Positions 22,362 to 26,447 of a stretch of 26,447 nucleotides of DNA are shown here, piece after piece (the stretch's first letter is position 1; the number at the start of each line of letters is the position of its first letter). Both the position numbers and the translations under genes were made by a program. Origin of the DNA: JALYUA01 sp039931865 (GTDB taxonomy: Bacteria; Acidobacteriota; Thermoanaerobaculia; UBA5066; Gp7-AA6); NCBI GenBank assembly GCA_039931865.1, contig JBDTRB010000050.1:1-26447 (forward strand), read 5' to 3'. The notes under the pieces are model-generated. The model saw only the letters and a program-made list of their open reading frames with translations, had not been told where the DNA came from and searched no databases.

Positions 22362-22538
22362 TCAGGCGGTGCCGCTCATACCGTCCTGCCCGCTCGCGAC
22401 CGTCGCGATGAGCTCCGAGGGATCCATCGGTTTCGAGGCGTGCACCAGGAAGCCGGCTCGAAGGGCGAAGGGCGCTGACGCGGGCGCGCCGAGCTCTTCG
22501 TAATCCGTCCCGGGGTCACTCCCGATCAGAACAATGGA
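22362..22538 (-). pseudogene. remnant of a response-regulator receiver domain
   Basis: A 58-codon minus-strand frame ending in ALRAGFLVHASKPMDPSELI. This is the C-terminal third of a receiver domain: beta-4 (SIVLIGS), helix 4, then the invariant Lys in SKP, and helix 5. The phospho-acceptor Asp and all N-terminal parts are missing and no start codon or ribosome site exists. It overlaps the end of the next gene by 13 bases in another frame. It is convergent with the sensor kinase and may be what is left of a receiver gene or of a hybrid kinase. Confidence 0.6.
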
Positions 22539-23008
22539 TCTCCGATCGGCAGAAGGCGCAGCACGAAGATGCACGAGCCCGTCATCAACCCGGTTTGACA
22601 GCGAAGGTTGATCACCGCGGTGACGCCCGAGTTGTTTGACATCTTGAGCGTCCCGCCCTGGTAGGCGTTGACCGCCCGGATACCCCCCGAATCGGACGTG
22701 ATCGTCCATTGTCCGACCCAGAGATCGTTGCCGCAACCGGTGGTGCTCGTCCCGCCGCATTGATTGAACGTTCCGCCGGGCACATTGACCGCCGCCGCCA
22801 TCGAAGCAGGAGTGCCGCTCACCGTGCTCACCACGGGAACGATCCCGACCACCTCGAGGAGAATGTTGGTCGGAATTCCGACATTGACCTGAGTCAAAGC
22901 GGGGCTCGCGCTCCCCGTGACGGTAGACGTGAAGCCGGTCGTCGCGGCGTGACCCGTGGCGCAGACGATTAGAAAGGCGATGACCAGGACGCTCGCTCTC
23001 GTTCTCAT
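22526..23008 (-). CDS. secreted hypothetical protein
   Basis: A 160-residue protein with a signal peptide (RASVLVIAFLIVCATGHA). The mature chain is rich in Thr, Ser, Val and Gly and has two Cys pairs (CGGTSTTGC and CQTGLMTGSC), suggesting an all-beta fold with disulfides. No family recognised. A GGAGGG site five bases before the ATG supports the start. It stands alone, upstream of and overlapping the receiver-domain remnant, and divergent from the metal operon. Confidence 0.7.
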   Translation of the reverse strand: MRTRASVLVIAFLIVCATGHAATTGFTSTVTGSASPALTQVNVGIPTNILLEVVGIVPVVSTVSGTPASMAAAVNVPGGTFNQCGGTSTTGCGNDLWVGQWTITSDSGGIRAVNAYQGGTLKMSNNSGVTAVINLRCQTGLMTGSCIFVLRLLPIGDPLF

Positions 23009-23169
23009 TGGCTCCCTCCAGGAAAGTTGAAGGGTATTCGAACACGCCAGGGCAACCAGGACAAGGTAGAGAAGGGGCGGAGACCGATACCGTTTGGCCC
23101 CAGGGCCCGAACGTCACACGCAGACGCGGAGAACTGGCTCGGAGCGCGCGTCCGCCCCCATGAGATCGG

Positions 23170-23219
23170 TTGACATGAGCCCAGAGCCCAAACTAATATC
23201 CCCCTCCCCGGGATGGGGA
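23170..23219 (+). promoter_or_regulatory. promoter and probable CsoR-type operator
   Basis: A perfect -35 TTGACA (23170-23175) is 18 bp from TAATAT (23194-23199, four of six matches). Just downstream is a G/C-tract inverted element: CCCCC, then CCCC-GGGAT-GGGG (about 23200-23219). CsoR-family operators are typically C-tract/G-tract palindromes of this kind. The position over the start site fits repression by the first gene product. An AAGGAGG ribosome site follows at 23225-23231. Confidence 0.65.
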
Positions 23220-23235
23220 AAGGGAAGGAGGCCGA

Positions 23236-23568
23236 GTGAAGACGACCAACAAGACGAAGCCGGTCCTCGGCCGGCCGGAGTCGAGCGCGGCGAACTTACC
23301 CGAGGCCGTGCGCAAGAACCTCGATTCACGGCTGGCGCGCATTGAAGGGCATGTCCTGGCTATCCGTCGGATGCTCTCGTCGGGAGACGACTGCGACTCC
23401 CTGCTCGTCCAGGCATCGGCCGTCCGCTCGGCGTTGAACGGGGTTCTCGTCGGGCTGATGGAGGCGCACCTCGAGGCTTGCGTCGTACCCTGCGCCAAGA
23501 GGGGCAAAAGCGATGAGGCCGTGGGCCGTTTTCGGCAGGCGCTCGAGATCGTCTTGAAGAGGTCGTAA
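23236..23568 (+). CDS. csoR: CsoR-family metal-sensing repressor
   Basis: A 110-residue all-helical repressor of the CsoR/RcnR/FrmR (DUF156) family, starting at GTG. The core begins RLARIEGHVLAIRRML. Metal ligands follow the Cu(I) CsoR pattern: C53, H78 and C82, with spacings 25 and 4 identical to the classical C36-H61-C65. RcnR has His, and FrmR lacks the third Cys, at these places, so Cu(I) or a similar soft metal is the best ligand guess. A polar N-terminal extension of about 20 residues is longer than usual. It is first in a four-gene operon (gap of five bases to the transporter gene) and probably represses its own promoter until metal binds. Confidence 0.9.
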   Translation: MKTTNKTKPVLGRPESSAANLPEAVRKNLDSRLARIEGHVLAIRRMLSSGDDCDSLLVQASAVRSALNGVLVGLMEAHLEACVVPCAKRGKSDEAVGRFRQALEIVLKRS

Positions 23569-23573
23569 CGCAA

Positions 23574-23924
23574 GTGGAGAACACCATCAGCACGAAACTC
23601 CTCCACGTCGGCGCGATCGGCTCCGCGATCGCTGCCTCGATCTGCTGCTTCGGGCCTCTCGCCCTGGCGCTGCTCGGCATCGGTGGAGGTGCTCTGCTTT
23701 TGAAGTTCACCCCTTATCGGCCGTATTTTCTCGGCGTGGCAGCGTTTTTCCTGAGCGCCACCTTCTATCTCACCTACCGCCGGCCGGCCCCTGAAACCTG
23801 CGAGCCTGGTTCGGCCTGCGCGTCTCCGACGAAGCGCAGCGGCCAAAAGATCGCCCTTTGGATCGTAACGGTTATCGTCGCAATCGCCGCCGCGTTCCCG
23901 TATCTCTCGGGAATACTTTTCTAA
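23574..23924 (+). CDS. merT: MerT-type mercuric/soft-metal membrane transporter
   Basis: A 116-residue inner-membrane protein with three helices (about 12-39, 51-68, 93-115), the size and shape of MerT. The vicinal pair C24-C25 in SICCFGPLALALLG lies in helix 1. The cytoplasmic-loop pair C76 and C82 follows helix 2. All four fall at the same residue numbers as in classical MerT from Tn501. MerT takes Hg(II) from MerP and passes it inward. The start is GTG, five bases after the repressor gene. A merA gene is not present in the window, so detoxification by reduction is not shown here; another soft metal is possible given the CsoR-type regulator. Confidence 0.88.
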   Translation: MENTISTKLLHVGAIGSAIAASICCFGPLALALLGIGGGALLLKFTPYRPYFLGVAAFFLSATFYLTYRRPAPETCEPGSACASPTKRSGQKIALWIVTVIVAIAAAFPYLSGILF

Positions 23925-23938
23925 CTTGGAGGTCTGTC

Positions 23939-24871
23939 GTGAAGAAGGCCATTTTTCTGCTCCTTGCAATCGCCGCAGCCTGGCCGCTCTCGGCCGCCAC
24001 AAGGACCGCGACCTTCGCCGTCAAGGGCTGGACTTGCGGCTCCTGTGCCGCCTCGACCCGGATCGCCCTGAAGAAGCTCGAGGGCGTTGAAAGCGTCAAA
24101 ACCGACACCGAGAAGATGGAAGCCGCCGTCACCTATGACGACGCCAAGATCGCGCCCGCGAAAATGGTTCAGGCGATCGAGAAGCTCGGCTACAAGGCAA
24201 CGGTCAAGGCGACGCTGGCCTCCTCCCCCGGTTTCTTCGATTCTGACAAGGGCGCGGCGGTCAACGCACCCCAGTCCCCTGAGCGCGTCAGCTTCTTCGA
24301 GGTTCCGCTCGAATGCGGCGCGGCGGCAGACCTGGGCTGCGGCTCGGCGTCGAGACCCGTGCTCAAAGCGGTCGAAAAGGATTCCAGAGTCCATGAAGCG
24401 AAGATCAATCACGCGGGGACAGTGCTCGCCGTCATGTGGAACGACCCCGAGCAAGCTCGCTCCGGCGCCGCGTCCGTCGAGGCTGCCTTCAAGGCGAGGG
24501 ACCTCGAAACGACCCTCCTCCGAGGTCCGGCGCGGGACAAGGCGCTGAAAGAGTACGGCTCCGGCAGGTGGTATGGAGCAGCGGAGGTAAACCGCCTGAG
24601 CGAAAGGGAGGCGCAGGTCATCGCGACGAGACTGGTCAACCGGGCAAAGGCCCGTCTTAACCTTCCTCCGGAGAAGCTCGCGGCGCTGACCAAGGATCTG
24701 TCCGGAGGCATCGCCACGATCTTGACCCGAGACAAAGGCGAGGAATGCGCTAGAGACCCGTTCGAAGAGCTGAGCAAGGTCGCGAGCAAGCAGCTGAATC
24801 CGCAGCAGCTGGCAGAGCTTCGGAAAGCGGCGGAACAGGGGGCTGGGGCGTTGCCCGGCGAGGTGAAGTGA
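23939..24871 (+). CDS. exported MerP-like protein with a second modified metal domain
   Basis: A 310-residue protein starting at GTG 23939 with TTGGAGG about eight bases upstream. Signal peptide 1-20 (MKKAIFLLLAIAAAWPLSAA). Residues 21-92 form a MerP/HMA domain with the metal loop GWTCGSC (C33, C36). Residues 115-195 look like a second ferredoxin-like domain: strand FFEVPLEC, then C126-x7-C134 in place of C-x2-C, helix, and two strands to AVMWND. The last 110 residues are helical and charged, with LPPEKLAALTK and LNPQQLAELRKAAEQG. Ordinary MerP is about 90 residues, so this is an enlarged form. Its stop overlaps the next start (GTGA). It would capture metal in the periplasm for the MerT-type protein. 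Confidence 0.85.
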   Translation: MKKAIFLLLAIAAAWPLSAATRTATFAVKGWTCGSCAASTRIALKKLEGVESVKTDTEKMEAAVTYDDAKIAPAKMVQAIEKLGYKATVKATLASSPGFFDSDKGAAVNAPQSPERVSFFEVPLECGAAADLGCGSASRPVLKAVEKDSRVHEAKINHAGTVLAVMWNDPEQARSGAASVEAAFKARDLETTLLRGPARDKALKEYGSGRWYGAAEVNRLSEREAQVIATRLVNRAKARLNLPPEKLAALTKDLSGGIATILTRDKGEECARDPFEELSKVASKQLNPQQLAELRKAAEQGAGALPGEVK

Positions 24872-25377
24872 CCCGGCCTTCGGTGTTACCGGTCGACGTT
24901 CAGGAGGCCTCCCCCCGCCCCGACGAGAACTGCTCGGCCGCGACGCCGGATGCCGCCAACCTGTGCCCCGCGTCCCAAACCATCGGGTCGAAGGTCGACC
25001 TTGTCACGGTCAAGGCACTCGTGAACGGGGACGCGCTTCGGCGCCTGGACGGTAAGACTTACCGCTTTTGTCCGGCGCCCGGCTGCGATGTCGTCTATTT
25101 CGACACGGCAGCCAACTCGATCTTCCGAAAAAAGGACCTTACGGTTCGGATCGGTCAGAAGGAGACGCAAGACCCCATCACAGTCTGCTACTGTTTTGAT
25201 TTCACAGTCGCCGACCTGCGAAGAGACATGACGGTCGGAGGGAAGACAGAGATCCCGGCGATCATCGCAGCCGAAATCAAGGCGGGACACTGCGCGTGCG
25301 AGGTCAAGAACCCGCAAGGTTCCTGCTGCCTGGGCAACGTCACCGCGGCGGTGCGATCTCTCTCGCGAAAAAATTGA
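24868..25377 (+). CDS. CopZ-type Fe-S/zinc metallochaperone (no HMA domain)
   Basis: A 169-residue Cys-rich cytoplasmic protein matching the N-terminal domain of Archaeoglobus-type CopZ, which binds a [2Fe-2S] cluster and zinc. The hallmarks are in order: YRFCPAPGCDVVYF, VRIGQKE, VCYCFDFT, then AGHCACEVKNPQGSCCLGNV. It has ten Cys residues. The paired CC/CPxCG usual near the start is reduced to single Cys (ENCS, NLCP), a possible loss of one site. The start is GTG at 24868, overlapping the upstream stop by four bases, so the genes are coupled. In CopZ the HMA domain is C-terminal; here none is fused, and the MerP-like partner is exported. A role in soft-metal handoff is inferred. Confidence 0.82.
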   Translation: MTRPSVLPVDVQEASPRPDENCSAATPDAANLCPASQTIGSKVDLVTVKALVNGDALRRLDGKTYRFCPAPGCDVVYFDTAANSIFRKKDLTVRIGQKETQDPITVCYCFDFTVADLRRDMTVGGKTEIPAIIAAEIKAGHCACEVKNPQGSCCLGNVTAAVRSLSRKN

Positions 25378-25513
25378 TCACCGTGACAGCGACTTCGATG
25401 CCGCAGTCCCCGCCGATTCATGTCGAAAATTCTCCCCTGCGCATCTGTCTGAACTTCCTTACCGTTGACGACGGACAGCGGATCAGGAAGGCGGCTTCCC
25501 GGCAGTTTCTTGA

Positions 25514-25696
25514 CCCTGGCACGACCTGAGACATACCTTCTGCACAAGACTCCTCGAACAGCGGCAGGGGCTTCCTATCCTTGCCGCCCTCATGGGGTGG
25601 AGTGCCGCTACGACCGTCCGCATGACCAGGCGGTATGGCCACATCTCGGGTGACACCTTGAGCGCCGCCGTTGCCGGTCTCGACAACCTGAAATAG
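25514..25696 (+). pseudogene. C-terminal remnant of a tyrosine recombinase (integrase)
   Basis: A 60-codon frame preceded by an in-frame TGA (25511-25513) reads WHDLRHTFCTRLLEQ, then LMGWS and RMTRRYGHISG, then a TAG. These are the box-II H-x-x-R, the LGHS box (here with Trp for His) and the catalytic Tyr (RRYGHI) of phage-type integrases. The N-terminal domain and the first Arg are absent, and no start is available. The 135 bases before it (25378-25513) show no recognisable gene. It ends 88 bases from the 3' end of tRNA-Asn, the usual type of integration site. Confidence 0.75.
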
Positions 25697-25760
25697 GGCC
25701 CGGAATTGACCGTGACTCCCCCGAGAATCACCCCGAGCAGGGTCAGTGACGGGGAGCACG

Positions 25761-25784
25761 ATCTCGCTAAGTGCTTGGCGAGAT
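25761..25784. terminator. hairpin just downstream of tRNA-Asn
   Basis: A 24-base near-perfect palindrome (ATCTCGC with GCGAGAT, extended to 11 pairs with one wobble) abuts the CCA end of the tRNA. It is probably the tRNA transcript's 3' stem, though no T run follows on the minus strand. A second weak inverted pair (CGTGACTCCCC at 25711-25721 and GGGGAGCACG at 25751-25760) lies next to it. Confidence 0.45.
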
Positions 25785-25859
25785 TGGCTCCTCAGGTAGG
25801 ATTTGAACCTACAACCCCCCGGTTAACAGCCGGGTGCTCTGCCATTGAGCTACTGAGGA
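25785..25859 (-). tRNA. tRNA-Asn (anticodon GTT), CCA encoded
   Basis: A cloverleaf folds on the minus strand. The acceptor stem is TCCTCAG/CTGAGGA and the D arm is GCTC/GAGC. The anticodon stem is CCCGG/CCGGG with loop CTGTTAA, giving anticodon GTT. The T arm is GTAGG-TTCAAAT-CCTAC. The discriminator is G and the CCA end is encoded (25785-25787). All arms are intact, so the gene looks functional despite the integrase remnant nearby. Confidence 0.95.
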
Positions 25860-25917
25860 ACGGCAGCGGATCGCGAACGTTAGCCGAGGCGGCGGGGGGT
25901 GTCAACCGGCCCGCCTG

Positions 25918-26409
25918 TCACGGCGCCGGGGACCACGACGCCCACGTCACTCGCCAGCGTCCGTTCGACGGCGCGAGACGGGTCTCGAATTGCCAGGAGG
26001 AGGACGAGGGCAGCAGGCCCTCCAGTCCCGGGATCTTTCTGGCGCGGCCCGAGAGATCGAGGCGGAACCTGGCGAGCGCGGCGCCTTCGGAACGCTCCAC
26101 CTTCAGGTCGCGCACGGTGACGTCGAGGCTCTCCCACGCGGCGAAGAACTGCCGGAGCGTCGATTCCAGGTCGGGCTTTCGAGAGCCGTCGGCGGCCTGA
26201 AAATCCGCCACGACGAGATCGAGGATGGCGTTCGCGTCGCGATCGCGCGCGGCGCTCGCGAGTTCGTTGACGGTGTCGGTCGCGGGATCTTCTGATTTGT
26301 GACATCCCGCTGCGGAGAGAGCGATGCAGAGCGCCGCGAGCACCACCTTTCCCAACGATCGCCCGGCGCTCTCCTGCCCGCCCCGGAAGCGTGAAAAAAT
26401 CGCGGTCAT
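25918..26409 (-). CDS. lipoprotein, NTF2-like fold possible
   Basis: A 163-residue protein with a long basic N-region, hydrophobic VVLAALCIALS and a lipobox SAAGC (lipidated Cys at residue 36). The mature part starts with helical segments (TDTVNELASAARDRDANAIL and LESTLRQFFAAWESLDVTV). It continues with strands typical of an NTF2/SnoaL-like cone (RDLKVERSEGAALARF, then WQFETRLA and WRVTWASW). The start is the ATG at 26409 because a GGAGG lies six bases upstream; a longer frame from 26433 lacks this site. The family is a resemblance only. The gene is near the window edge and its upstream context is not visible. Confidence 0.75.
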   Translation of the reverse strand: MTAIFSRFRGGQESAGRSLGKVVLAALCIALSAAGCHKSEDPATDTVNELASAARDRDANAILDLVVADFQAADGSRKPDLESTLRQFFAAWESLDVTVRDLKVERSEGAALARFRLDLSGRARKIPGLEGLLPSSSSWQFETRLAPSNGRWRVTWASWSPAP

Positions 26410-26447
26410 GAGGGTCCTCCGGATCGCATGCACCGGGATGCTTCCGC

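Noticed and set aside
22539..23117. Upstream part of the minus-strand frame that ends in the receiver remnant
   Set aside because: It is a shadow of the 160-residue secreted protein gene; only the last 58 codons resemble a real domain.
23858..23938. Longer start for the MerP-like protein
   Set aside because: It would overlap the transporter gene and bury the signal peptide; GTG at 23939 has a good ribosome site.

Overview
High-GC bacterial DNA (roughly two-thirds G+C by eye) with short gene gaps and mostly convincing Shine-Dalgarno sites. The gene mix is: a ~1000-residue Asp-box (BNR) propeller protein, many small exported or lipid-anchored proteins, ECF sigma factors, a REP-type tyrosine transposase, and 7-bp tandem repeats between genes. 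This is most like an Acidobacteriota-type or other deeply branching soil/sediment Gram-negative. The assignment is an inference; no rRNA or universal marker gene is present. I count 23 intact protein genes, one tRNA (Asn, anticodon GTT), two gene remnants, and a set of promoters, hairpins and repeats.

Layout. 1-246: inverted-repeat-rich DNA and a probable promoter for a hemerythrin (247-714). 715-1063: two tandem terminator-like hairpins. 1064-2582: two related envelope proteins, one secreted and one a lipoprotein. 2748-4954 (minus): an ABC-2 export pair with overlapping stop and start. 5001-5669: a small regulated operon (alpha-beta-barrel protein plus ArsR regulator) behind a promoter that carries a palindrome between -35 and -10. 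5842-8862 (minus): the secreted Asp-box propeller. 8967-10501 (minus): an ECF sigma factor overlapping phenylalanine 4-hydroxylase. 10606-10971 (minus): a small Cys-containing secreted protein, divergent from an SPFH/prohibitin-like membrane protein and an exported SH3-like protein (11217-14109) that end at a strong terminator. 14187-15632 (minus): quinone oxidoreductase and a DUF1304 membrane protein. 15815-16741: a YihY/BrkB membrane protein. 16778-17731 (minus): a REP-associated transposase between near-identical 26-bp direct repeats. 17783-18715 (minus): a secreted triple beta/gamma-crystallin. 18807-19718 (minus): an ECF sigma factor fused to a zinc-binding anti-sigma-like tail. 19806-22358: a PAS-GAF-PAS-GAF histidine kinase with no intact response regulator; a broken receiver domain lies convergent to it. 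22526-23008 (minus): an unknown secreted protein.

The most distinctive unit is 23170-25377. A CsoR-type repressor with an exact Cys-His-Cys Cu(I) fingerprint heads an operon with a MerT-type transporter, an exported protein with a MerP domain plus a second modified domain, and an Fe-S/Zn CopZ-type metallochaperone. No mercuric reductase or P-type ATPase is in the window. The parts suggest handling of soft metals (Cu(I) and/or Hg(II)), with a copper-type sensor driving mercury-type transport proteins. A tyrosine-recombinase tail (25514-25696) close to tRNA-Asn (25785-25859) points to past integration at this end. The last gene is a small lipoprotein (25918-26409, minus).
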